64,000 nucleotides of DNA from Mogibacterium sp. GTDB taxonomy: Bacteria; Bacillota; Clostridia; Peptostreptococcales; Anaerovoracaceae. Positions within the stretch are counted from its first letter, which is position 1; each line of letters opens with the position of its first letter. This document shows positions 16,475 through 24,647 of the stretch, piece after piece. The DNA is taken from positions 1 to 64,000 of the forward strand of contig JAFRDH010000012.1 of NCBI GenBank assembly GCA_017403955.1. Reading direction: 5' to 3'. Position numbers and translations under genes: made by a program. A model generated the notes under the pieces. It was not told where the DNA came from. It ran no database searches and saw only the letters and a list, made by a program, of their open reading frames with translations.

Positions 16475-19162
16475 TTATTTAGTTTTCACAGTCTTAGCCT
16501 TGCTCCAAGCGGAGTAGTAGGTCTTTCCCGCTACGGTTCTGTAAGTACGGATGCGTACATAGTATTTCTTCTTGGCCTTGAGCTTCTTAACTGTTGCTTT
16601 GACCGTCTTATTTTTCTTTACTGTGACCGTCTTTGCACCCTTGAAGTTGCTCTTCAGGCCGTACTGAATCTGGTATCCTGTCGTCTGTGTTGCCTGTTTC
16701 TTCCAGATCGCTTTGAATGACTTCTTACCTGCAGTCACCTTCGAAAGTGTCGTTCCCTTAGGATTGATCAAATATGTAAGAGTCTTGACTCCGGTGTATG
16801 CATCGCTGAATACAACTCGTACGTTATATTTTCCAACATTTATACATCCGCTCGGATAAACGACCTCATACATATCAGGGTCTATCTTATTTCCGTCAAC
16901 ATCCAGAATAGATACTCCCGGCTTCTGAGCCTTTCCGCTGTAGGTAAATGAAGCCTTTGCCAGCTTGATTGCTCCGATTCCCGGAATAAATGACGACTTT
17001 ACATATCCGCAGTCCTTGCAATCCATTTCAGCTTCGCCATCTTCACCGAATGTGGCTTGCTTCTTTACTTTAGAAATGCTGAAGTGATGTCCTTCAATGG
17101 CTTCTTCATCGCATCTTACGCATCTTATAATGTGTGAGACACTGTCAACAGATGTGCAATCGCCCCAATTATGTCCCGTTGCAGATAATACGAAGCCTTT
17201 TTTTACGGTCTTTCCACATTCTGCGCACAGCGTATCACCTGTATATCCGTTATCTGTACATGTTGGAGCCTTATAACCCTGTAATTCTGTATTCTCATGA
17301 GTGCATTCTTTCTTCTCTACCACTATAACGATGCCGAACGTGGTGCCGTACTGTTTATTGACATAATAAAGTGTGCTTTTCCCAGCTTTGAGCGCGGTAT
17401 ATGTTCCATCTCCATGATAGAGCAGAACATCTCCATAGTATGAACAATCAGACCAGCCAGCAGTCAGATCTGAGGTGGTAAATTCTGCTGAACTGAAGGT
17501 ATCTCCTTCTTTCGCATAATAATACTTTGATGAAGGTCTTTCAAGAACGACAGAAGCATTAGACTCATTGCCCGCAGTGTCATATACGTAGAACCTGACC
17601 TCTATTGTTTCACAAGTGGTACGTTTTACCGTGACCTGTATTTTCGTATCGGAAAGCCAAGTCAGGTTCGCAACGAGTGGTCCGACCATGAATTGATCTC
17701 CCATCAGATATCTTACATTTGCATAACCTCTTGTCTTATCAAGCGTGTCATTATCGCTGACATCTGCCTCGATTATCACTTCCTGCACATCACACTTGAT
17801 CGTTTTAATATTCTTGATCTGTGGCTTCTGAGAATCAGAACTACCGACTGTGAAGGAAATCGTGCTGCTGTTTGCGCTATTAAAGTAGCTGTGCGAAACT
17901 ACATATGCTTTGTAGTTACCTGCAGGCAAGCTGATGCTGGCTGAAGTTGAAGTCAGATAAGTCTTGTTATAAGTTTTCTCAGTACCTCCAGATGAATTTA
18001 ACTTCGTGACCATCAGGTCATACCATTTTACTTCCCCACTTGGTTTGGTCCATGAAAAAGAAGTGTTCGATGCTTCTGTATTTGCGGTAACGCTAAGTGT
18101 TGATGCTCCAACTGCCGTGTGTTTGTATATATTGAACTGTTCTGCGGCGGAATTTGTAAATCTCCATATCTGCAAATTGGTACCGGTTTCACTTTTCGCG
18201 GAATCAACATTTAAGACGAACTCTGATGCTGAATTCCTGATAATGTAAGATCCATTGCCCTTGCTGTCTGGATCATATATGAGCCATTTCTGTTTAGCTG
18301 CACCGGTATACGATGTTCCGAGCTTCACATTGGTTCCGGAAGTTGTTCCCACAGCTTCAAGAGGTCTGTTATCATAATATGGATTCAGTATCTGATAGCT
18401 TCCATCACTATTTCTTATGAAGTGCCAGTGCTCCGCTTTGTATGAAGCGCTATGAATATGGTCCGAGGTTACCTTTTCTCCATTCTCCACATTCCAGGAG
18501 CTTGGATTGACAGATGGCGCTACCCATGTGCTGCTCAGTACCATCTGAGCATAGAAATCCGCTCCTATATTAAGTGCTCCAAGACCACTATACCATGGGC
18601 TGCCGGAAGTAGTAAAATCCGGTCTTATATAACATGCGGCAGTGCTTGCATACCTTTCTTTGTATGCTGCAGCCTGTCCAGTCAGAGTGTTTGTTTCAAT
18701 TGTTGAAATAGTTCCTCCCGAGTTAACTCTCCAGACTATCCCTATATGTCCAAATGAACTATTTGCATACTCTGTATGCAGAGGATCCCATCCCATCTGT
18801 ACTCCTGGTGCCCATACAACTACGTCTCCTGCTTGCGGATTACTATAAACTCTTTTCCACCCATCAGGAAGGGCATTGGATCTGTAGTCACAGGCATTTC
18901 CTGATTTTGTTCCACCGGTCAGGTACTTGTAGTATGCAAGGATCAGATCTACACATTGACATCCATTTGCGCCGTCTACATCCTGACACCATTTTTCGTT
19001 ACCACGTGCTGTTGCCCAATTAACGGCATCCTGCTGGGTATGTCCGTTTGTTCCCGCATATATATCCTGAGCACCAGCTGAAACAATCAGCAATATTGCA
19101 ATTATAATACTGAGTAAAGCACTAATTCCCTTTTCTTTTAGATAACAAATACTGCTGTTCAT
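16475..19162 (-). CDS. Secreted CHAP-domain cell-wall hydrolase with ricin-type lectin and Fn3 modules
   Basis: The 895-residue protein starts with a signal peptide (about 1-36). A CHAP domain (about 45-195) has Cys70 in CQCVDLIL and His139 in FGHIGIV, the catalytic pair of this amidase/endopeptidase family that cuts peptidoglycan. Residues about 235-345 form a ricin-type beta-trefoil (IWRF, KQKWLIYD-like repeats) that usually binds sugars. An Fn3 domain (about 350-445) follows, then beta-rich modules, a segment with CxxC pairs (CAECGK, MDCKDCGY; about 635-725) common in clostridial surface proteins, and the basic Fn3-like tail shared with its neighbours. CAGGAG precedes the start. It likely remodels or attacks cell wall outside the cell. 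Confidence 0.88.
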   Translation of the reverse strand: MNSSICYLKEKGISALLSIIIAILLIVSAGAQDIYAGTNGHTQQDAVNWATARGNEKWCQDVDGANGCQCVDLILAYYKYLTGGTKSGNACDYRSNALPDGWKRVYSNPQAGDVVVWAPGVQMGWDPLHTEYANSSFGHIGIVWRVNSGGTISTIETNTLTGQAAAYKERYASTAACYIRPDFTTSGSPWYSGLGALNIGADFYAQMVLSSTWVAPSVNPSSWNVENGEKVTSDHIHSASYKAEHWHFIRNSDGSYQILNPYYDNRPLEAVGTTSGTNVKLGTSYTGAAKQKWLIYDPDSKGNGSYIIRNSASEFVLNVDSAKSETGTNLQIWRFTNSAAEQFNIYKHTAVGASTLSVTANTEASNTSFSWTKPSGEVKWYDLMVTKLNSSGGTEKTYNKTYLTSTSASISLPAGNYKAYVVSHSYFNSANSSTISFTVGSSDSQKPQIKNIKTIKCDVQEVIIEADVSDNDTLDKTRGYANVRYLMGDQFMVGPLVANLTWLSDTKIQVTVKRTTCETIEVRFYVYDTAGNESNASVVLERPSSKYYYAKEGDTFSSAEFTTSDLTAGWSDCSYYGDVLLYHGDGTYTALKAGKSTLYYVNKQYGTTFGIVIVVEKKECTHENTELQGYKAPTCTDNGYTGDTLCAECGKTVKKGFVLSATGHNWGDCTSVDSVSHIIRCVRCDEEAIEGHHFSISKVKKQATFGEDGEAEMDCKDCGYVKSSFIPGIGAIKLAKASFTYSGKAQKPGVSILDVDGNKIDPDMYEVVYPSGCINVGKYNVRVVFSDAYTGVKTLTYLINPKGTTLSKVTAGKKSFKAIWKKQATQTTGYQIQYGLKSNFKGAKTVTVKKNKTVKATVKKLKAKKKYYVRIRTYRTVAGKTYYSAWSKAKTVKTK

Positions 19163-19242
19163 AATAATCTCCTGTTTCTATACACTGTCTTGTTCTGCCT
19201 TTATTTCACATTGAATAAATTCACAATCTTTATACAAGTATA

Positions 19243-19292
19243 AATATATATTTCCGTTGCTCATTTGCTTTCAAAATAAACAGTAGTTTTTG
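19243..19292 (-). promoter_or_regulatory. Shared long-spacer promoter element, CHAP gene
   Basis: The 23-base block at 19270-19292 is identical to the one at 16391-16413. On the minus strand it ends in TTGAAA (19269-19274), and TATATT (19243-19248) follows after 20 bases. The start codon is about 80 bases further on. Confidence 0.55.
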
Positions 19293-19304
19293 GGCAGAAT
19301 AATA

Positions 19305-19323
19305 GGGGCTGTTTTGCAGCCCC
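19305..19323 (-). terminator. Hairpin after the kinase gene
   Basis: GGGGCTG pairs with CAGCCCC around TTTTG, just past the kinase stop codon and just before the shared promoter element of the CHAP gene. There is little T run, so it may be a weak terminator. Confidence 0.5.
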
Positions 19324-19326
19324 CGA

Positions 19327-21030
19327 TTAATCGAAGTATTCGTCGTCTATGTCATCTATGTATCCGTTTTTGGATGATTCTTTATTTGATTTCTTTGAGG
19401 TTTTGCTCTTGCCGGACTTGGATCCGGATGTTCCGGCTGTGTTATTGTAATATACAGGTTCCGGCTTGGTCTCAACTGTCACGGTCACGCTTTTTGTGCA
19501 GCCTCCGGCTGAGATGTCCACTGATGCCGTTCCCGGAGAGACTCCCACGATCAGGCCCTCCTCAGTTACAGCCGCCACGTTTGGATCGGAGGAATCATAG
19601 GATACCGGTTCTTTGCTGAATTCATCAGGTGAAAGGACTGGTTTGAGCTGATTGGTCTCACCCTCGATGATCCGTATCTCAGATTCTACCCCTTTGATCT
19701 TACTTACCTTAGGCACCACAGAGATGCTGACTGTTTCTTTATACTCTCCGGACGACAGCAGAAGATCTGCTTCTCCTACCCCGGCTGCTGTGATCTCGCC
19801 TGCATCATTCACGGTGAAAATGGTTTCATCTGATGAGGCAAAATCGATCATCTCGTCTTTGAACCAGTCCGGTTCAATGATATATTCCGGAGACAGCGAT
19901 TCTCCTATATATATCTCCGCGCCGGATTCGATCCCCGAGATGTCTTCGATTTCTTTCGGGATCATCGCCCATACCGCGCCTGCCGCCACTGCCAATATCA
20001 GTACGGCTGCCACAATCAGCAGTCTCCTTCTCGCTTTGCGTCCCATCCGTAGCTGCAGCGCTGCCAGAGTCCCTGTGAAACCACGTCCGCCTGAATGCAT
20101 CCCGTCTCTGATTACTTCGAGAGCCTTGTGGAATTCGGCGGCTGTTTTGTATCTGTCAGCTACATCGGCAGCACAGGCTTTCAACACCGCTGCCTTAAGA
20201 TACGGCGATCCGTTCTCAGGAGGTGGAAGTTCTTCTTTGCGTACCCTCCTGCCCAGAGCTTTTTCATTATCCTCGTAAACGACTTCTTCGGGATAGCTAG
20301 GCATGAACGGAAGCCGCCCGTTGTTGAGGTACTTATACATGACCAGACCGAGTGAATAGATATCCGCAGGCATTCCGTAGCCTTCGCCCCTGTAGACTTC
20401 AGGAGCCATGTACACAAGCGTGCCTTTGTGTGAGAGGTTCATTTCGGTCTCTTCGATGATCCTTGCTACGCCAAAATCTCCGAGTTTGTATTCGCCGTCT
20501 TCGGTCACGAAGATATTGTCGGGTTTGATGTCACGATGGAGCACGCCCGCTGCCTCACATGCCATAAGCGCATCGGTAATATCCAGGCCGAGTTTGAGGA
20601 CATCCTCTTCATCCATTTCATGATCAAGTGCATGATCGATCAGCGGATGGAGGAGCTCCATCCGGATCAGGATATCATTTCCGAGCCCGTCTTCATGCGG
20701 AATGATCATATGATTGCCATAAGTCACTATATGATCATTATCCTTGAGGCGTTCCATGAATTCATATTCATTCACGAAAGTCTGCGTCAGTTTGTCATAA
20801 TAGGTAGGCAGATTTTCTTTGCTGACACCGCTCGAAAGTGCGCGCCTGACTTCTTCCTGATCCTCCGGAAGGCGGATGACCTTGAGTGCTGCCCGCTGCT
20901 CAGGTACTGCGGCTTTGGTGATTTCAAAAACACGTCCGATCGAGCCCTGCCCGATCTTGCGTTCGATCTTCCAACCGTTCAGGAACGGCTCATATTGCCT
21001 GTATTCTTTATTATCCGTTCCTGCATTCAT
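19327..21030 (-). CDS. Transmembrane Ser/Thr protein kinase with Big2-like ectodomain
   Basis: 567 residues. The N-terminal kinase domain (about 18-300) has the Gly loop IGQGSIGRVF, Lys50 (AALKVI), the catalytic loop HRDIKPDN (about 164-171) and DFG (about 186-188), so it should be active. One membrane helix lies at about 337-360. Outside are two Ig-like Big2 domains (about 365-530; patterns such as SSDETIFTVNDAGEITAAGVGEA) instead of the PASTA repeats of PrkC. The tail is Ser/Lys-rich and ends in an Asp-rich patch. It follows the LRR gene after 23 bases, so the two are likely co-transcribed. The ectodomain may sense wall or surface state; the target is unknown. Confidence 0.9.
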   Translation of the reverse strand: MNAGTDNKEYRQYEPFLNGWKIERKIGQGSIGRVFEITKAAVPEQRAALKVIRLPEDQEEVRRALSSGVSKENLPTYYDKLTQTFVNEYEFMERLKDNDHIVTYGNHMIIPHEDGLGNDILIRMELLHPLIDHALDHEMDEEDVLKLGLDITDALMACEAAGVLHRDIKPDNIFVTEDGEYKLGDFGVARIIEETEMNLSHKGTLVYMAPEVYRGEGYGMPADIYSLGLVMYKYLNNGRLPFMPSYPEEVVYEDNEKALGRRVRKEELPPPENGSPYLKAAVLKACAADVADRYKTAAEFHKALEVIRDGMHSGGRGFTGTLAALQLRMGRKARRRLLIVAAVLILAVAAGAVWAMIPKEIEDISGIESGAEIYIGESLSPEYIIEPDWFKDEMIDFASSDETIFTVNDAGEITAAGVGEADLLLSSGEYKETVSISVVPKVSKIKGVESEIRIIEGETNQLKPVLSPDEFSKEPVSYDSSDPNVAAVTEEGLIVGVSPGTASVDISAGGCTKSVTVTVETKPEPVYYNNTAGTSGSKSGKSKTSKKSNKESSKNGYIDDIDDEYFD

Positions 21031-21053
21031 AACTCGTCTTGTTTTCCGCTTCC

Positions 21054-23306
21054 TTACTTCTTGATCTTGACCTTTCGGATCTTGGAGAATGGTCCGTAGA
21101 CTTTCTTGCCATTTACCTTAGTAAATGCCCTGACTTTATAGTAATACTTCTTGCCCTTCTTCAGGCCGGAGTGTGTGATCGATTTGACTTTTGCGCTCTT
21201 GGTGCTTCTCTTGTGGAACTTCTTCTGGCCGGGACTCTTGATGTATATCTCATATCCGCTGGCACCGGCGACCTTGCTCCAGACGATCTTAGTCTTGCGC
21301 CTCTTTATATTCTTAGCCTTGAGCGACGGCTTTCCAGGCTTGACGCTGATCTTAACTTTGGCTGAAACTGCTTTGAAGTAATTCGTTTCCCTGGCACGGA
21401 TCGTGATGACCGCAGTTCCCACGCCTTTCAGCGTCACGATGCCTTTCTTCGAGACAGTCGCGACCTTCTCATTGCTGCTCTCGTATGTCAGTGGGGTCTT
21501 GGCTGTCGCTCCGATGGCAAAAGGCTTGCTGCCGAAAGTGCAATTGCGGCTCGTTGTGACATTGATCTTCTGATCAGCCGGCATGACAGCTCTCTCGAAG
21601 ACAAGATGGAGGATCTCCGCATTTTCCTTGTAGAAAGCCTCTCCGGCAGAGTCAATGTATCCTATTATTGTGATTGGCTGACCTTCAGGAAGCAAAGTAC
21701 CGGCATCCTTAAGGATGTCAGGCATGATCGACTCGACAGTATCCGGAATGGTCAGCTCCCCCAGTCTGCTGCATCCTGAAAATGCATAATCGTCTATGTA
21801 TTTCGTTCCCTTATTAAGAACCGCTTTTTCGAGATTCTGGCAGGAAGCAAAAGTGTATTCGCTGATCCTCTCAACTGTGCCCGGCACCTCGATGCTCGTT
21901 ATCCCTGAAACATAGAATGCATAGGTTCCGATTTCTTTCAGAGAATCCGGCAGTTCTACCGACTTAAGCTGTGAATCGGAAAAGAAAGCCCAGTTTCCGA
22001 TCGACTCCAGAGTATCCGGAAGTACAATGTTTTTGAGTTCATAGCAAGTGCTCAATGCATAGTCTCCTACGGTCGTGACCCCTTCGGGGATCATCAGAGT
22101 CTCAAGCCACTCATTCTTCTCGAATGCATAATCCGAGATCACTGTTACACCTGAAGGGATCGTGAACTCTTTGTCCTGTTTCTGAGCAGGATATTTGAGA
22201 AGGGTCTTGAATCCGGCATCATAGAGGACGCCTTCATCTGATGCGTAATTGGCGTTGCCGTCTTCTACATTATATGCTGCAATGCGCTTGCATCCGGCGA
22301 AGGCATCTGATGGCAAAACCTTTAGTCCTTTCGGCAAATTGATCGTTGTAATGTATTCGCAGCCGTTGAACGCATTTTCCCCAACGATATCCAGCGCTGA
22401 AGGCAGAGTTACCTCCTGAAGCCCATTGCAATATTCGAAAGCTGATTTTCCGATCGTTTCTATCGTGTCCGCCATGCTGACAGATTTAAGGTCGCAGGCA
22501 TACTGGAACGCATAGTCCCCGATGGTTGTGGTGCCCTCTGCGATCTCATAGTCTGCCGGTTTTGCGCCATCGATAGTGCGGGCAGGTGGATACTTGATCA
22601 GAGTTGTCCCATCCTTAGAGTAAAGGACACCGTCAACGGATCTGAAATACTGATTTGTCTCATCCGTATTGATATATTCGAGTACTAAGCAATTAGTGAA
22701 TGCGTCCTTCGCGAGCGATGATACTCCGCTGGAAAAATTGACTTCCCTGAGCCTGCCACTCGGATTAAATGCTTCATTGCCGATGGTTTCAAGTGTCTCC
22801 GGGAATGTCAGCGTTACCAGCCCCGAATCCGAGAAAGCTTTCTCTCCAATCGTTTTCAGACCTTCAGGAAATTGCACCTCCGAAAGACCTGCATTGGAGT
22901 AAAACGCCTTGGTGCCAATGGTCTCCACTCCCGCAGGAATGACCACCGTTTTCATCTCTTTTACTACTGATGCACCATCTTCTTCATATTCTTCATATGC
23001 GTACATAAAAGCCTTATAGCCGATTTCCTTTACGGGATATCCGCTGATAGTGTGCGGTATCACAACCGTGCCGTCCGCAGGTATCGTTTTCTTGTCGCAG
23101 CCTGTGATAACGGCATACTGCTCACCTTCTGCGCCTTTAAGACTGTACATGAAAGTCATCCCGGTCTCTTCGTCCTGGAATTCTTCCGCATAGCCCGTCA
23201 GAGGCATACTGCAGACAATAAAAAGCACCAATACCGCTATGAGTATCGGTGCTGTGATTATGTAGTTTCTGAAGCTGAAGCAGTGTATTCTGTCAGTACT
23301 ATCCAT
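21054..23306 (-). CDS. Secreted leucine-rich-repeat (LRR_5/BspA-like) protein
   Basis: 750 residues with an N-terminal hydrophobic export segment (about 15-40). LRR_5-type repeats of about 23 residues (for example IETIGKSAFEYCNGLQEVTL and SIGNWAFFSDSQLKSVELPD) run from about 80 to 545, interrupted by two blocks reading VDGVLYSKDGTTLIKYP and EGVLYDAGFKTLLKYP. A Big2-like domain (about 570-650, ATVSKKGIVTLKGVGTAVIT) and a basic Fn3-like tail follow. This class forms surface adhesins or scaffolds. It is the first gene of a pair with the kinase, which also carries Big2 domains, suggesting that they act together at the cell surface. Confidence 0.87.
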   Translation of the reverse strand: MDSTDRIHCFSFRNYIITAPILIAVLVLFIVCSMPLTGYAEEFQDEETGMTFMYSLKGAEGEQYAVITGCDKKTIPADGTVVIPHTISGYPVKEIGYKAFMYAYEEYEEDGASVVKEMKTVVIPAGVETIGTKAFYSNAGLSEVQFPEGLKTIGEKAFSDSGLVTLTFPETLETIGNEAFNPSGRLREVNFSSGVSSLAKDAFTNCLVLEYINTDETNQYFRSVDGVLYSKDGTTLIKYPPARTIDGAKPADYEIAEGTTTIGDYAFQYACDLKSVSMADTIETIGKSAFEYCNGLQEVTLPSALDIVGENAFNGCEYITTINLPKGLKVLPSDAFAGCKRIAAYNVEDGNANYASDEGVLYDAGFKTLLKYPAQKQDKEFTIPSGVTVISDYAFEKNEWLETLMIPEGVTTVGDYALSTCYELKNIVLPDTLESIGNWAFFSDSQLKSVELPDSLKEIGTYAFYVSGITSIEVPGTVERISEYTFASCQNLEKAVLNKGTKYIDDYAFSGCSRLGELTIPDTVESIMPDILKDAGTLLPEGQPITIIGYIDSAGEAFYKENAEILHLVFERAVMPADQKINVTTSRNCTFGSKPFAIGATAKTPLTYESSNEKVATVSKKGIVTLKGVGTAVITIRARETNYFKAVSAKVKISVKPGKPSLKAKNIKRRKTKIVWSKVAGASGYEIYIKSPGQKKFHKRSTKSAKVKSITHSGLKKGKKYYYKVRAFTKVNGKKVYGPFSKIRKVKIKK

Positions 23307-23372
23307 AAATAATTTCCCATCCTGTAATAATGCGTTATTAATATTGTATCATATCAGGCGGTTATTCTGTGA

Positions 23373-24506
23373 TTATTCGTTGGAATACGGGAAGTCTTCA
23401 CCTCTGACACGGTATTCGTGCAAAAGGTTCTGCCTGAGCTGCAGCATCTCTGTAACTGCAATGCGTTCTTCGTCCGGCGTCATACTGCCACTGCCTTCTA
23501 TGCAGATCTCTTTGAACCTCCTCTGCATCGGATGTGCATCGTCCCACAAATCAAGCATCATAAGGAGCATTCTTTCATCAGCATTATCCGAGTCGAGCCT
23601 GCCATATCCCATTTTGTCCAGATATTCATTAATATCTCCGGCTGACATTCCAAGAGCCAGACACATCGCAATATGCGTTTTGCGTCCTTTAGGGACCGGC
23701 TTGATCCTGCTCGTCCTCTTTCCTGTCCTTTTGTCCAGAATATGGATAGTTTCGGAACCTGCAGACAGATAATTGATCATCGAGTCATCAAGGTACCCTC
23801 TCAGAGAATTCAGTCTACCCGCCTGTGCATCGGCCCTGGCTCTCACCCGGAGAATACTGTCAACATATTTGAGGAGGAACCCACGGGATTTTGCGTAAGC
23901 TGTTTTGAACGCATCCATATGGTCAACGACAAAGCCTTTGAGCCCTTCGAAAGCCGGATCGTACGGCACGGCCAATAATGCTGCTTTGACATCTCCGGTA
24001 TCCGCATCCTCCCGGATATCCTGATTGTAAAGATCAGAATAGATCTTCAGAGCCTCATCCAGGCAGCGGTCATACATCTTATAGTAATTGACGCTTCTGT
24101 CCGGGTCTTTGTAATTGCAATTGATAAGATAGATCCACACCAGATCGCCAAAAACATCCTTCGCATAGAGCTTATGCTTCTTGCCATATTCGACGATCCA
24201 CCTGTCGATCTCACTAAGCGGGAGTTTGTAAGCCATCCCGATACCGATCAGAGTGTTCACTCTCTTAGGTACTTTAGTATAGATAGCAATATCCCTGCTG
24301 TATTCGAGACCCAGGTACTTGCAGACATCTTCGATCCCGATCCCCGTAGTGAGGATCAGGTTGTCCAGCTCGTCTTTCCAGTATACAAGCTGAAGCTTCC
24401 TGTACAGATCTCCTCGCTTCTGTGAATTAGTGCTCTTCTTTATATTGACCAAAACTATTCCCTCGGAATTATTATTTCCATTACCGCAAACCACGGCGCG
24501 GCTCAT
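23373..24506 (-). CDS. Unknown helical protein with two related internal motifs
   Basis: 377 residues, no signal peptide or membrane segment. Two regions look alike: about 85-130 (LIGIGMAYKLPLSEIDRWIVEYGKKHKLYAKD) and about 275-320 (LALGMSAGDINEYLDKMGYGRLDSDN). Both follow the pattern small-x-x-L-x-(S/A)-x-x-(I)-x-x-(W/Y)-(I/L), next a Gly/Lys turn and Leu, which recalls the helix-turn-helix-like units of Firmicute proteins often found near Ser/Thr kinases. It has its own copy of the shared promoter element 41 bases upstream, tying it to the surface genes. It may be a cytoplasmic regulator or kinase substrate; that is inference. Confidence 0.65.
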   Translation of the reverse strand: MSRAVVCGNGNNNSEGIVLVNIKKSTNSQKRGDLYRKLQLVYWKDELDNLILTTGIGIEDVCKYLGLEYSRDIAIYTKVPKRVNTLIGIGMAYKLPLSEIDRWIVEYGKKHKLYAKDVFGDLVWIYLINCNYKDPDRSVNYYKMYDRCLDEALKIYSDLYNQDIREDADTGDVKAALLAVPYDPAFEGLKGFVVDHMDAFKTAYAKSRGFLLKYVDSILRVRARADAQAGRLNSLRGYLDDSMINYLSAGSETIHILDKRTGKRTSRIKPVPKGRKTHIAMCLALGMSAGDINEYLDKMGYGRLDSDNADERMLLMMLDLWDDAHPMQRRFKEICIEGSGSMTPDEERIAVTEMLQLRQNLLHEYRVRGEDFPYSNE

Positions 24507-24520
24507 TCGCGCATTGTTTA

Positions 24521-24570
24521 ATTATAACATTGCCTGTCCTCATCCCATTCAACAAAAACAGTAGTTTTAA
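24521..24570 (-). promoter_or_regulatory. Shared long-spacer promoter element, third copy
   Basis: 24548-24570 matches the 23-base block of the other two promoters at 19 positions. It ends on the minus strand in TTGAAT (24547-24552), then 20 bases, then a perfect TATAAT (24521-24526), 14 bases before the start codon. Confidence 0.55.
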
Positions 24571-24595
24571 AGGCATTGCCAAGCGATGGAAAAGA

Positions 24596-24623
24596 AAAGG
24601 GACTGCGGGGCAGCAGTCCCTTT
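24596..24623 (-). terminator. Rho-independent terminator of the frameshifted secreted-protein gene
   Basis: AAAGGGACTGC and GCAGTCCCTTT pair over 11 bases, followed on the minus strand by TTCTTTTCC. It begins 25 bases past the stop codon. Confidence 0.75.
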
Positions 24624-24647
24624 CGCAAATGTTTCGGCTTTCTTATT

